Below the pieces are notes generated by a model. It searched no databases and was not told the DNA's origin. It worked only from the letters and a program-made list of their open reading frames with translations. From Candidatus Altimarinota bacterium (GTDB lineage Bacteria > Patescibacteriota > Gracilibacteria > BD1-5 > UBA2023): DNA of 64,000 bases. Position 1 is the first letter of the stretch. Each line of letters opens with the position of its first letter. The translations under genes and the position numbers were made by a program. The stretch lies in NCBI GenBank assembly GCA_028689065.1, contig JAQTWX010000003.1:62001-126000 (forward strand). The letters run 5' to 3'. Shown here in pieces: positions 30,228 to 40,787 of this stretch.

Positions 30228-33200
30228 ATGTCCCCAAAATCCCCAAAATCCCAAGAATCCCTCTATCTCGAGAAACTCACGTACGATCCGAAGCTCGATG
30301 ACTCATGGTTCGCATTTTTTATCGATCGCAAGCGTTTTCTCTTCCTCCTCATCGCGATCATCTGTATCGCGGGGTATCTCGGACTAAAGTCTCTTCCGCT
30401 CGAATCTCAACCAGAAGTGAATATCGGGATTGGGATAGTTTCTGTGGCTCTTCCATGAGGAAGTCCAGAAGTTATGGAAGATCTCGTGACCAAGAAGCTC
30501 GAGAAAGAAATTTCGAAAATCAAAGGAATCGATACCATGTCCTCGACTTCTATGAACTCGGTTTCAGTGATTAGTGTCCAATTTAAATCCGATACCGATA
30601 TAGTTACAGGGATGCGTGATTTGAAGGATAAAGTTGATCTCGTAAAACCGAAACTTCCAACAGATGCAAAAGATCCAGTAGTAAAAGAGATTTCCTTTGA
30701 TGATACTCCTATCTGGACTTTTTCTCTCGCAGGAAAATATGATGGATTTAAGCTTCGTGAATATGCCAAGATTATTCAGCAAGAACTTGAAAAAAATACT
30801 CTCGTTTCTGAAGTGACTATCTCTGGAGGAGATGAAATAGAATACGGAGTGTTTATTGATCCGAAGAAACTTGATACATATGGACTTGCTATTTCTTCTG
30901 TAAATAGTACTCTTTCGTCTCTCAATTTTACTCTTCCGATTGGTCAATATGATATTGGGAGCTACACACATTCATTCAATATCGATGAACGATATTATAC
31001 TATCGCATCACTTCGAGATTTGGTTATAGCTAAGACTGGGACGACCGGAATTATTCGACTCTCAGATATTGCTCGAGTTGAGGAAGTCGCAAAGAAACGC
31101 ACGACTATTGCACGACTTTCAGATAAAGGAAGTCAACCAGAAAGTGCAGTAACTCTCGGAGTTGTAAAGAAAAAAGGAGGTTCTATTGTGAATCTCGTGA
31201 CAGAAGGAGAAAAAGCGATAGAGGGTCTTCGGACATCGGGAGTTATTCCCTCGGATGTTATTATTACTACTGTTCTTGATCAGTCAGAGCGTATTAAGCT
31301 TGATCTCTCACATCTTATCCGAGATGGTCTTATTACTGTTACGTTGGTATTTATTACTCTTTTTCTCATCATCGGAGTAAGAGAGGCGCTTGTTGCTGGA
31401 GCTGCAGTTCCACTGGTATTTCTTATAACATTTACAGTGATGGCTGTATTTGGACAGACGCTCAATTTTCTTTCGATGTTTGCTCTTATTCTCTCTCTTG
31501 GACTTCTCGTAGATGATGCAATAGTTGTTATTTCTGCTTTTAATCAGTACCATCGAACAGGGAAATTTACTCCGAAGCAAGCAGCACTTCTCGTACTTCG
31601 GGATTATAAACAAGTTCTTACTTCTACAACCTTGACAGTTGTGTGGATATTCTCTGCGATGCTTTTTATGACTGGGCTTATTGGAAAATTTATTTTCTCT
31701 ATCCCATTTGTTATAACTGTAACGCTTCTCGCATCGCTTGTAATCGCTCTGACAATCAATCCAGCGCTTGCTGTATTCTTTGTTGGACATTCTTCCGAAT
31801 GACAAAAACCATCGCGATGGTCAGATATGCTTAATAAGGGATTTATCTCCATTCATCCGCTCGAAGAGCTCTATGCTCGTACTATTGATAGACTGCTTGC
31901 GACTCGAAAAAAAGCAAAATGGTTTATACTTATGGTCGGTCTTCTTTTTATTTCAGCTCTTGTACTTCCAATAAGCGGAGTTCTTGAAAGTGATTTCTTT
32001 CCAAAAACTGATGCGGATCAGATATTTGTCAATATCGAAACGGAAGCAGGAACGAAACTTGATGTAACTTCTGAGATAACAAAACAAGTTGAGGAACTTT
32101 TGATTCATGAAAAAGAAATTGCAAGTTTTTCAACAACGATTGGTTCCCAAGTATCGGTTGGTAAATCTAGCGGGGGAGGGACAAGCGGATCAAACTTTGC
32201 AGGTATTTCCATAAGTCTCTTAAAAAAAGAGTATGGACGAAAAGAATTATCTATGTCTATTGCAGAACGTCTCCGTAATGAGGTAAAATGAATATCTGAT
32301 GCAAAAGTATCGGTTGTGGAACTTTCTGGAGGTCCTCCAGCTGGAGGAGATTTTGAACTGAAGATTTATGGTGAAGATTTTCGTGTTATGGAACAAATAG
32401 CGAGTGATATAAAAAAAGTTCTTGCAACGATTCCATGAGCTATTAATATAGAAACTTCCAGAAAACCACTTCCATTGGAATTTCGATTCTCTTTTGATTC
32501 CACGAAGCTTTCTCTTTATAATCTAACTCTTCCACAGGTTTCACTCTTCCTTAAAAATACTATCGATGGAACCGATACGACAACCATTTATAAAGGAGAT
32601 GATGAGATTGCAGTGAGAACTCGTTATGAAACAAGCTCAACTGACACTATTGATAAGATAAAAGATCTCAAAATAAAGAACAATCTTGGACAGAATGTAT
32701 TTATTCGAGATATATTGAAAAGCGAATTTGAACCATCGGTATTCTCTATTTCCCGTATCGATCAAAAGAGAGTTATTTCTGTTACTGCCTCGGCTGCGGG
32801 TGGAGCAACGGCAAAATCGCTCCTTGCAGGATTTACTGAAAAAACAAAAGATTATAAGATTCCATCGGGATATGAGCTATCAACTGGTGGAGCCAATGAA
32901 GAAAATGCAAAATCAGTACAATCCCTTCTGATTGCTATGGTATTTGGAATGTTCTTCATTATTGCGACACTCGTTATTCTCTTTGATTCATACAAACAAT
33001 CAGTAATGGTACTTGTAACTATCCCATTGTCACTCATTGGAGTATTCTATGGACTGACACTTTTTGGACAGCCACTTTCTTTTCCTGGACTTATCGGACT
33101 GGTTGCACTCTTTGGAATCGTTGTTCGAAATGGAATTATTCTCTTTGATAAAATTAATCTCAATCGTCGTGAGGGGATTCCTTTCCGCGAATCGGTGATA

Positions 33201-33395
33201 GACGGTGGAAAATCTCGTCTCGAACCTGTATTTTTGACATCAGTCTGTACAGTTCTCGGTATGATACCACTTACTCTCAGTAATCCTACTTGGACATCGC
33301 TCGGACTCTCGATTATCTTTGGACTTTCTGTTTCGACCATATTCACACTTCTTGTTTTACCAACGCTCTATTTCTTGGTAGTGAAGGAAAAATAA
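30228..33395 (+). CDS. RND efflux transporter (AcrB/MMPL superfamily)
   Basis: 1055 aa, joined across four TGA glycines. First TM after about residue 33, then VALPGGSPEVMEDLVTKKLE with the Gly from TGA, as in PGASPEEVE of the family. TM4 contains LLVDDAIVVISAFNQ, the proton-relay Asp pair. The second half repeats the plan (second TM cluster with FGIVVRNGIILFDKIN). Works with an MFP adaptor (27365). RND pumps normally need an outer-membrane partner, and none is seen here. A terminator follows. Confidence 0.93.
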
Positions 33396-33399
33396 TATT

Positions 33400-33430
33400 A
33401 AAATGCTCCCGTTTAAATGGGGGTATTTTT
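33400..33430 (+). terminator. Terminator after the RND gene
   Basis: AAAATGCTCCC / GGGGGTATTTT stem followed by a T-run. The remaining 33431-33548 is AT-rich with no gene. Confidence 0.75.
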
Positions 33431-33548
33431 TAAAGCTCAATCGTCACTTTTATAAAGTGAAGTTTATGAAAATAAATAAATATTTGTTTGCATATTTTTA
33501 TTTAGAAGATAGTATAGATTCTATAATTATTTTTTAAAAAAACCATTA

Positions 33549-35504
33549 ATGAAACGATATTTCCTCTCTTTTTTGTTCTTTTTTCTTGGTATACAGAGTG
33601 CTGTTGCAGGATCTTTTGTATATCCACTTGATCAGATTGCAAAGCCATCTTGTCGATTTTCTACATGGGGTACTCTGGATAATGGTTGTAAGATGACACT
33701 TCCGCGAATAGAAGGGGCAGATTATGTAAAATACAAGAATAATACCGATTATCGTCGTATTTATTCAGTGCTCTGGGAAGCAACGTATGATTATGGATGG
33801 GATGTTGGATATGGAAGTCATGGAGGAGTGGATATTTCCACTTCAGCAGGTACTCCAGTTCGTTCTATTGGTGATGGGGAAGTAGTGACCGCTTGATGGC
33901 TTGCGGGTTGGGGAAATACTGTTTCTATTAAACATAAACTTGCAGATGGGCGATATATTTGGTCGAACTATGCACATCTTTCGAAAATTTTTGTTTCGAA
34001 ATGATCAATTAAGGCAGGAGCTACTATCGGAGAAGTTGGGAATACAGGAAATTCTTATGGAAATCATTTGCATTTTCAAATTGATATTACCGATCAATTT
34101 CATCCTTATTACTATGTCACGTGTGGGAAATGAAAAGATCCTATCGATATTGTTAATAAAGGACTTTGTCAGAATTATCTTACAATAAACACTATTGATC
34201 CTATCGCGTTTCTCGAGTCAAATGGACAATTTACAACTCTCGAGCATCTTCAAGAACAGACAAGAATTGCTCCAAAGATTGAACAAAAGTCTATCAAAAC
34301 TCGTGAACAGATTATGGATGAAGAAATAGAAGAATTTTTTAGAGACCATACACTCTCGGTCAATATCGGAGTTCCAGGGAATAATATCGAGGTAGGAAAA
34401 TCGTATACTGCAAAAGTAAATGTTATGTATCGAGGTAAGCCGTTTACTGGAAATCTTCCAGCCGAAGGACTTATGCTTTCCTATGATCATGCAGGAGTGA
34501 AACTCTTTCCAGAGATTATTATCGTTATTGAAAATGGAGTACGAGAATTTAAAATTACAGGAGTAAAGCCAGGAAAATACGGTATCAGTTTAAGAATTGG
34601 GAAAAGAATATTTTTAACCACGACGATAAATGTTTATAAAAAGAGTGATATGTTGTACCCAAAGGAGGCTATTATGCTAAATAATTCATCTATCGTTCTT
34701 GCAGACGAGAAACTTGCTGCGGTAGTATTTCGAACAAAGTATGCTTCGAATCAAATAGATATTCCATATAGTGGACGTTATATTCTCAAATCTCTCACAG
34801 GAAAAGCAAAATTCTGTAATGTATCTCATCGGACAGTTCGTAAATGTAATGCGAGCGAATTGGTAGAAGAGCTAGAATTCTCATACGATGATACATATCG
34901 AGGAGTTCTTCTTGCAAATGTTATTCCATTGGATTATATGCCCATGAGTCTCGTTGTAGTAGGAAAAAATTCTGGAAAAACATATGCAAAAAGCAAAACA
35001 GATATTCTTGTAACAAATCCAAATGGTATTGATAAGACATATACCTATTTTACTGAAACAATCAGTGCTCTAAAGAAAGGTATAATGAAACCTAGTTCTG
35101 GGTATGTACTCCAAGATCGTGAACTTGTCGGAAGACAAGCAAAAGAGATGATACGAAATAGTTTAGCACATCTTTTTCTAAAGGCAGGAGATGATAAGCT
35201 TAAAAAAGAACAAATTATTCTAAAGATGAAAGATTTTGAAGCACGTGCGGTAAAAATTGATGATTACAAGAGGATATCTCGTGCAGAATTTGCAGGATTG
35301 GTTATAGGTGTCATAGACGGATCGCCCATTGTAAGCACTGATAAAAAATGGATGGATGAAGCTGGTGAATATAAAAATATGATTACTACTCTCAGAGTTC
35401 GATATAATTTTGCATGGAAAGATCAGTTTGCGGCCCGATATTTTCAATCAAATAAAGGTATTACAGTAGGGGAGAGTATGTATATGATAGAGAAAGTGCT
35501 ATAG
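33549..35504 (+). CDS. Secreted M23 peptidase (LytM-like) with long C-terminal region
   Basis: 651 aa, joined across three TGA glycines. Sec signal peptide (MKRYFLSFLFFFLGIQSAVAG). LytM domain about residues 85-190 with zinc motifs SHGGVDISTSAGTPV (HxxxD) and YGNHLHFQI (HxH), plus the intervening GWGNTVSIKH strand. The C-terminal half has two Ig-like regions and a final section (ISRAEFAGLVIGVIDG, then ITVGESMYMIEKVL) resembling SLH repeats. Probably a peptidoglycan endopeptidase anchored to the wall or S-layer. Confidence 0.9.
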
Positions 35505-35605
35505 ATTTTTCCATTTTGTGTATTTTATTTTTTCTATATACTGAAACTAAGAAACAGATAGAATACATTTAAAACAATACATCTTCTTAGTCATCAGTAT
35601 ATCTT

Positions 35606-36304
35606 ATGAAAAAAATCGATACTCGAAAAGTGCAAATATTAAAGCTTATTGTCGAGGAATACATACAAACAGGAGAGATAACTGGATCAAAATCACTCTT
35701 GAAAAAATATGACCTTCAGGTTTCGAGCGCAACTATTCGTAATGATATGGCAGCTCTTGAAAAAATGGGACTTATTTTTCAGCCATATAATTCTGCAGGA
35801 CGACTCCCGACAACCCGAGGACTTCGAGTGTTTGTTGATTATCTTATGGAACAGATGCCAGGGGTGTTTCTTGAAGCTGAACAAGCAGTTGTAGAACAAG
35901 CAATGGATTCTCGTATAGATGATACGCTTTATCTCCTTGTATCACGTCTTATGAAAATCACGAACGAGATTACTTTTGCTTGTATTCCATCACTTGGTGC
36001 AAACTATTATCTCGGAATATCGAACTTTCTCGAGAAAAACACCGTTACCATGGGAAGTGATGTATATAATATAATCAAAGTACTCGAAAACAAACACCAT
36101 TTTATCGACCTTCTGAAGGGGCTTGATATCGGAGAAAAAGTTTCGGTATTCATCGGAGAGGAGAATATATTTCCTGATCTTGAAAGTTGTACAATGGTGG
36201 TTAAAAAAATTAATATAGAAGGAAAAGAAGGGTATTTGGGTATCCTTGGTTCACTTAAGATGGATTATGCGTTCAATATCGCAGCAATGCGAAATATTTT
36301 ATAG
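35606..36304 (+). CDS. hrcA: Heat-inducible transcription repressor HrcA, short form
   Basis: 232 aa against about 340 in typical HrcA. The N-terminal winged HTH is clear: RKVQILKLIVEEYIQTGEITGSKSL and SSATIRNDMAALEKMGLIFQ, then SAGRLPTTRGLRVFVDYL. The C-terminal GAF-like part is reduced but keeps an ending like FNIAAMRNIL. HrcA represses groE/dnaK by binding CIRCE. No CIRCE site was seen here and no chaperone gene is adjacent. The wide gap upstream has no gene. Confidence 0.88.
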   Translation: MKKIDTRKVQILKLIVEEYIQTGEITGSKSLLKKYDLQVSSATIRNDMAALEKMGLIFQPYNSAGRLPTTRGLRVFVDYLMEQMPGVFLEAEQAVVEQAMDSRIDDTLYLLVSRLMKITNEITFACIPSLGANYYLGISNFLEKNTVTMGSDVYNIIKVLENKHHFIDLLKGLDIGEKVSVFIGEENIFPDLESCTMVVKKINIEGKEGYLGILGSLKMDYAFNIAAMRNIL

Positions 36305-36325
36305 AGATTTGTTGCAATTGTAGTT

Positions 36326-36955
36326 TTATTGTCCAACTATAAAACTATAATCCTTTTTTTCCGTTCCATCACTGAGGGTATTATATATCTTGAGACTTCC
36401 TGTATTATTTTGTACTGTGAAAAAGCTCCAAAATGTCGTTACGCCTGTTTCTGTATCATTCGTGTGTTCTAATAAGATTCCAGTGAAAGAAAGTTCTGGA
36501 TTGTAACTTCCAGTAAAACACCCGAGATTGTCTGTACCAAAATTGAGACTCTGTGTTCCAGTAGTCGCGAGAAGGGCAGGGTATCAAAAAGACTGCATAC
36601 AAGCCTTGGATGAGAGAAAAAGCTCATCTAGTGTTTTTGAATTTCGGAGATTTGTAATCTGGTGAGTATTATTGGAAATGAGAGTAAGGATAGCGAAAAA
36701 GACACTCGAAAGAATAACGGAGGCAACAAGGACTTCGATGAGTGTAAAGCCTCAGAAACTGCGGAAAAGCTCGTTCTTTGAGCTTAAATCTCCGCTTCCT
36801 CACTTTCCGTACAATCGTACGGTTCGTTCTCGGTGACACCACAAGGGTGCGCTATAGCGTCGATTTGCACTCAAATTATTTCGCTTTTGCACAGTTTCTG
36901 AATGAGAGTTTTTATAACTCTCTGAGGAATGTTTTTTTCTTTTGAGGGATTCCAT
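36326..36955 (-). CDS. Type IV prepilin-like protein with palindromic element in its leader
   Basis: 209 aa, joined across three TGA glycines. The class III signal FGGFTLIEVLVASVILSSVF (first Gly from TGA) has the G/F cleavage site and Glu at +5. It starts only at about residue 68, so the leader is far longer than the usual 6-25 residues. Residues of about 20-67 are encoded by palindromic element B2, read through in frame. After the pilin helix comes a globular domain with two Cys. PilD (12338) is the likely processing enzyme. The gene follows rimO by 12 nt. Confidence 0.8.
36753..36900. repeat. Palindromic element B2 inside the prepilin gene
   Basis: Outer arms CAGAAACTGCGGAAAAGC (36753-36770) and CGCTTTTGCACAGTTTCTG (36882-36900) are mostly complementary. 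The core has the CCGTACAATCGTACGG hairpin, GGTGACACCACAAGGGTG and the halves shared with B1 and B3. The element is translated in frame within the pilin leader. Confidence 0.8.
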
Positions 36956-36967
36956 AAAAATAGGATG

Positions 36968-38350
36968 TTATAGATGGTATTCCACAAACTTTCCAATCTC
37001 GAGTTCTTTACTTTTAATCGCACTTATCTTTACTTCATCGTACTCGTCCACTTCTGGAGCCTGAATCTCCCGGCGGATAATGACTTTTTTATCGTCCGTA
37101 TTCATGATGTATCCAGAGAATGTTTTTCCTTGTGCATCTTTTGTATGTTTTGCATAGACTTCATCGAGTACTTTTGCGAGTTTTTTCATTCGTTGATTTA
37201 CGACTGCATCTTGTACCTTTTCATCGAGCTTGGAGCTTGCTGCAAGCGGTTCGTCATGGTACTGAAATACTCCAACCGATTCGAAACTATGTCGCTTTAC
37301 GAAGTCAAGGAGGTGTTGAAAATCTATATCGGTTTCACCCGGGAATCCGATTATGAAGCTCGTCCGGATAAATGCATCGGGGAAGTTCTCACGGATGGAT
37401 ATGAGAAACGCTTCCACATGAGCCTCGTCATAGTGGCGACCCATTCGTTTCAAGATGTGTTCGCTTGAGTGCTGGAATGGGATATCGAAGTAAGGGAGGA
37501 GTTTCTTGAAACTCTTCAATTTTTGGATATGTTCCAGAGTGAGGATATCTGGGTACATATAGTAGAGGCGGTATCTGAAATCTCCAGGAATCGCCTCGAT
37601 TTTTTCCAAGAGCTCGAAAAGTCGTGGTTCTCCATAGAGATCGGTTCCATACCGAGTCGTATCTTGCGCGATGATCTGAATCTCTCGGATTCCGTTTGCG
37701 AGCATAACTTGCACTTCTTTTACGATGTCTTCCATTTTTCGACTCGTCTGTTTCCCACGAATCTGCGGGATGATACAGAAGGTACAACTATTGTCACACC
37801 CTTCCGCAATCTTGAGGTACTCGTACCCGAATGGGGCGTGGATATAGGCTCTTACTTCATCTCCTTTCCATACAAATGCCTTTTCTCCGCGTTGATTTCC
37901 GCCGATAGAACCGAGATATTCGGAAAGTTTTCTTTCCTTCGATTCCTTTATAGCAACTTTTGCCCGAACTACCGCATCAATATCGAGTCCTGCCTTCTTT
38001 CCAAATAACAAACTCTCAATAGTCGAATAGCTGATAAACGGAACTACCGAATGGAGATTCTTGAGGCTCGAGAGGAAATTATCGTCCTTCACCGAAACAT
38101 AGCACCCCATGAGGATAAGCTTCTTCCCGAGGCGGTCGTAGTGCCGGAGTGTTTCCTCGGACTCTTCTCGCGCAGACGAGAGAAAACCGCAGGTATTCAC
38201 GATTACATAATCGGTCTCCGGGTCTTCCGGATCCTCGATGTACTCGATAGGTGTGCGGTCGGAGTACTTCAAAATCTCCCCGATGGCGAATTCGAGGTCG
38301 ACGAGATTTTTGGAACAACCGAGGTTGATGGAGGAGAAGTGAAAGGACAT
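36968..38350 (-). CDS. rimO: Ribosomal protein S12 methylthiotransferase RimO
   Basis: 460 aa from ATG at 38350 (MSFHFSSINLGCSKNLVD); an upstream extension would overlap the cupin gene. Radical-SAM methylthiotransferase: N-terminal MTTase domain with LGCSKNLVD and VNTCGFLSSAREES and a third Cys in LMGCYV; radical-SAM CxxxCxxC in EGCDNSCTFCIIPQIRGKQTS; and a TRAM domain at the C-terminus. LGCSKN and PQIRG favour RimO over MiaB. It modifies Asp of ribosomal protein S12. No TGA codons. Confidence 0.93.
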   Translation of the reverse strand: MSFHFSSINLGCSKNLVDLEFAIGEILKYSDRTPIEYIEDPEDPETDYVIVNTCGFLSSAREESEETLRHYDRLGKKLILMGCYVSVKDDNFLSSLKNLHSVVPFISYSTIESLLFGKKAGLDIDAVVRAKVAIKESKERKLSEYLGSIGGNQRGEKAFVWKGDEVRAYIHAPFGYEYLKIAEGCDNSCTFCIIPQIRGKQTSRKMEDIVKEVQVMLANGIREIQIIAQDTTRYGTDLYGEPRLFELLEKIEAIPGDFRYRLYYMYPDILTLEHIQKLKSFKKLLPYFDIPFQHSSEHILKRMGRHYDEAHVEAFLISIRENFPDAFIRTSFIIGFPGETDIDFQHLLDFVKRHSFESVGVFQYHDEPLAASSKLDEKVQDAVVNQRMKKLAKVLDEVYAKHTKDAQGKTFSGYIMNTDDKKVIIRREIQAPEVDEYDEVKISAIKSKELEIGKFVEYHL

Positions 38351-38360
38351 AGGAGAAGGG

Positions 38361-38666
38361 TTATATTTTATTTCAAGGGAAAGATTTTTCTTTGATGATG
38401 AGATATTCAGCATCATCACTTTTTGCTGAAATTCTGTGTGCTTCTCAGGATTCAACCATAAGCAATTCCATTACTTTCAGAGCAAAAAGTTCTTTATTGA
38501 TTTCAACAATGAGACTTCATTTGAGGAGTAGATAATATTCTGCAAACTCATGGGCATGTTCGCTCTCCTCTCTCAGAGGACGCCCTTCCGAATGCTTGAT
38601 TTGGATATTTGAGCCATTCCAGTGTCCACAAAACCATCACTCTGGATTTTTTGAAAATGTTTTCAT
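38361..38666 (-). CDS. Cupin-fold protein
   Basis: 101 aa, hidden under the standard code (four TGA glycines). Cupin motif 1 is seen as SEHAHEFAEYYLLLKGSLIVEIN, abridged H-x-H...E...G, and motif 2 as SGEAHRISA. A small single-domain cupin that probably binds a metal; ligand unknown. It ends 10 nt before rimO. Its first 18 nt are identical to those of the HEPN-like gene upstream. Confidence 0.75.
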
Positions 38667-38669
38667 TTG
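38649..38669. repeat. 21-bp direct repeat, copy 1 (start of the cupin gene)
   Basis: Identical to 39297-39317. Covers the ATG and first six codons of the cupin gene. Confidence 0.85.
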
Positions 38670-38699
38670 ATAGATTTATGGGGATAAATTCAGGTTTCC

Positions 38700-38789
38700 G
38701 TCATTGCGAGCGGAGCGTGGCAATCCAGGACAATCAATCCTTACAAAAATGGAATAAGTAACATGGATTGCTTCGTGCCTTGCAATGAC
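38700..38789. repeat. GTCATTGCGAG-type palindromic repeat
   Basis: Left arm GTCATTGCGAGCGGAGCG (38700-38727 in all) and right arm ending CTTGCAATGAC (38764-38789) are imperfect inverted repeats around a 36-bp centre. Similar 'GTCATTGCGAGCGAAGC...GCAATC' palindromes occur in many unrelated bacteria and are thought to be MITE- or REP-like. Unrelated to families A and B. Confidence 0.75.
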
Positions 38790-38797
38790 AAAATAAA

Positions 38798-39313
38798 TTA
38801 TTTACTTAAATTAAATATCATCTTTCCAAGTTCAATACTTGTCTTATTCATTTGATCAGCAATCTCATTCACACTCTTGGCATTTATTATCTCCACTTGT
38901 TCGCGATAACCATTTTTTCCTTTACTTGTGTTTTTATGTCTTACAATAATCTCGGCTTCTTTATTGTGTCCGTAAAATGAATGAGTAATAGTATTCCGTC
39001 TTTCTTCAAGATAAAAAGCATCTTTTAGGATTTGATCAAATTTTGCCAGTTTTTCTTTATCAGTTTCAATAGCTTTATAGATTCCTGATGAAATATTTAA
39101 AAGCTGTTTAAAGGATAATTCTGAGATTATAATTTGATTAAGAGGTTGTCGAGTTCCAAGTTGTGAGCCTGTGAAAAGTGCAAAACAGAACTCAAGATGA
39201 GCGAAGTTTAATGTTAGTCGTCCAATAGATTTTATGAAGTTTTCATCTAATCCTTCACTATCCATGAGTAATTCGATTTTTTCTGTTTCTGAATCTTTTG
39301 AAAATGTTTTCAT
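38798..39313 (-). CDS. HEPN-like protein
   Basis: 171 aa, helical. The segment FYLEERRNTITHSFYG (about residues 103-118) has the RNxxxH motif of HEPN-type proteins, with the preceding helix LNFAHLEFCFALFTGSQ as the first core helix. Possibly an RNase or nucleotide-binding toxin-like protein; no partner gene is obvious. It starts 12 nt after gatB and shares its first 18 nt with the cupin gene downstream. A palindromic repeat follows it. No TGA codons. Confidence 0.65.
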   Translation of the reverse strand: MKTFSKDSETEKIELLMDSEGLDENFIKSIGRLTLNFAHLEFCFALFTGSQLGTRQPLNQIIISELSFKQLLNISSGIYKAIETDKEKLAKFDQILKDAFYLEERRNTITHSFYGHNKEAEIIVRHKNTSKGKNGYREQVEIINAKSVNEIADQMNKTSIELGKMIFNLSK

Positions 39314-39317
39314 TTGG
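39297..39317. repeat. 21-bp direct repeat, copy 2 (start of the HEPN-like gene)
   Basis: Identical to 38649-38669, 648 bp away. The two copies flank a unit containing the HEPN-like gene and the palindromic repeat. Confidence 0.85.
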
Positions 39318-39325
39318 TGAAGTTA

Positions 39326-40756
39326 TTACAATATCCCTTTCAAAATCTCCGTGAACATCTTTGGGTTTCCTTGTCCGGCGCTGGCTTTCATGCACTGTCC
39401 GACGAAGAATCCGAAGAGGTTTTCTTTTCCGGATTTGTATTCCGCGACCTGTCCCGGATTGTCGGCGAGGACTTTCTCGGCGATAGCTTTCAGGGCTTCG
39501 GTATCGGATACCTGGCGAAGCTTCTTCGCATCCACGATGGCGTCGGCTTTTCCTCCGTTTAGGAAGAGTTCTTCTACGACTACCTTCGCATTAGTACTGG
39601 AAATCTCGTCCTTGTTCACGAGGGTTATGACTCGGGCGAGTTCCTCCACTCCGAATTTGAGGTTATTGAAAGAAATAGCTTCTCCATGTACATCGAAGAG
39701 AGTAAAAAGGATAGTCGTGATGTACGAGCAAGATTTCTTCGCATCACCACTTTGTTTCACGAGTTCTTCGTAGAAGTCGGAGAGTTCTCGGGAAGCCGAG
39801 AGGATTCGTGCGTCATCGGCTTGGAGCTTGTATTCGTTTACATACTTAAGGCGTCGGTCGATCGGGAGGTCTCCGATGGAGCGTTCTTCGATGAATTCTT
39901 TGGTTATAACCAGAGGCGGAAGGTCAGGTTCTGGGAAATATCGGTAGTCCATAGCATCTTCCTTGGAACGTTGAGAGGAACTCATTCCTTTTTCGTCGTC
40001 CCATCCGCGGGTTTCCTGGGAAACCACTCCGCCTGTTTCGACGATTTTAATCTGACGCTTGTACTCATTATCAATTGCACGACCGATAGCGGAAAACGAG
40101 TTAATATTCTTGAGCTCGACACGGTTATTGAGTTTGGTTTCACCCTTCTTTCGGATAGAGATATTCACGTCGCATCGAAGCTGTCCTTTTTCCATATCAG
40201 CATCAGAGGCTCCGCACCATCGCATAAGCTTCTGGAGCTCTTCAAGGTATCCGATAACGTCTTCTTTGGAACGGAAATCTGGCTCAGTCACGATTTCCAT
40301 GAGCGGACTTCCGGCACGGTTGTAGTCACAAAGCGTTTTAGTGCCACTATGGATGAGTTTTCCAGCGTCTGCCTCGATGTGCATTCGCTCGATTTTGAAG
40401 GATTTTACTTCGTCTCCGACAAGTGCACGAACCACCCCATGCTGCACGATCGGGTGGTAGAGCTGGGTAATCTGGAATCCAGATGGATTGTCCGGATAAA
40501 AGTAGGACTTTCGGTCAAATACCGAAGTCTCATTTACCGTACATCGCATCGCCTGACCCGCACGGACTGCAAGGTCTATGACTCGCTCGTTAAGCACTGG
40601 AAGTGCTCCAGGAAATGCCATACAGTACGGACAAGTATGGAGGTTTGGTTCGTCGGCGAGCTCCACTGCATTACGGCAGGCGCAGAACATCTTGGTTTCG
40701 GATTTTATTCGGACATGGGTTTCGAGTCCCATGACGATTTCGTATTGGTTTTCCAT
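39326..40756 (-). CDS. gatB: Aspartyl/glutamyl-tRNA amidotransferase subunit B
   Basis: 476 aa from ATG 40756 (MENQYEIVMGLETHVRI, the normal GatB start). Family motifs: FCACRNAVELADEPNLHTCPYCMAFPGALPV with Cys zinc ligands (abridged here), RKSYFYPDNPSGFQITQ, IHIEADAGK-like IERMHIEADAGKL, and a C-terminal YqeY-like tail (FGFFVGQCMKASAGQGNP). It transamidates Glu-tRNA-Gln or Asp-tRNA-Asn with GatA and GatC, which are not in the window. The frame is open 62 codons further upstream through element A3, but that extension is not needed. Confidence 0.95.
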   Translation of the reverse strand: MENQYEIVMGLETHVRIKSETKMFCACRNAVELADEPNLHTCPYCMAFPGALPVLNERVIDLAVRAGQAMRCTVNETSVFDRKSYFYPDNPSGFQITQLYHPIVQHGVVRALVGDEVKSFKIERMHIEADAGKLIHSGTKTLCDYNRAGSPLMEIVTEPDFRSKEDVIGYLEELQKLMRWCGASDADMEKGQLRCDVNISIRKKGETKLNNRVELKNINSFSAIGRAIDNEYKRQIKIVETGGVVSQETRGWDDEKGMSSSQRSKEDAMDYRYFPEPDLPPLVITKEFIEERSIGDLPIDRRLKYVNEYKLQADDARILSASRELSDFYEELVKQSGDAKKSCSYITTILFTLFDVHGEAISFNNLKFGVEELARVITLVNKDEISSTNAKVVVEELFLNGGKADAIVDAKKLRQVSDTEALKAIAEKVLADNPGQVAEYKSGKENLFGFFVGQCMKASAGQGNPKMFTEILKGIL

Positions 40757-40787
40757 AATTTTTACAAAGGAATAGAGAGTATGTTGG

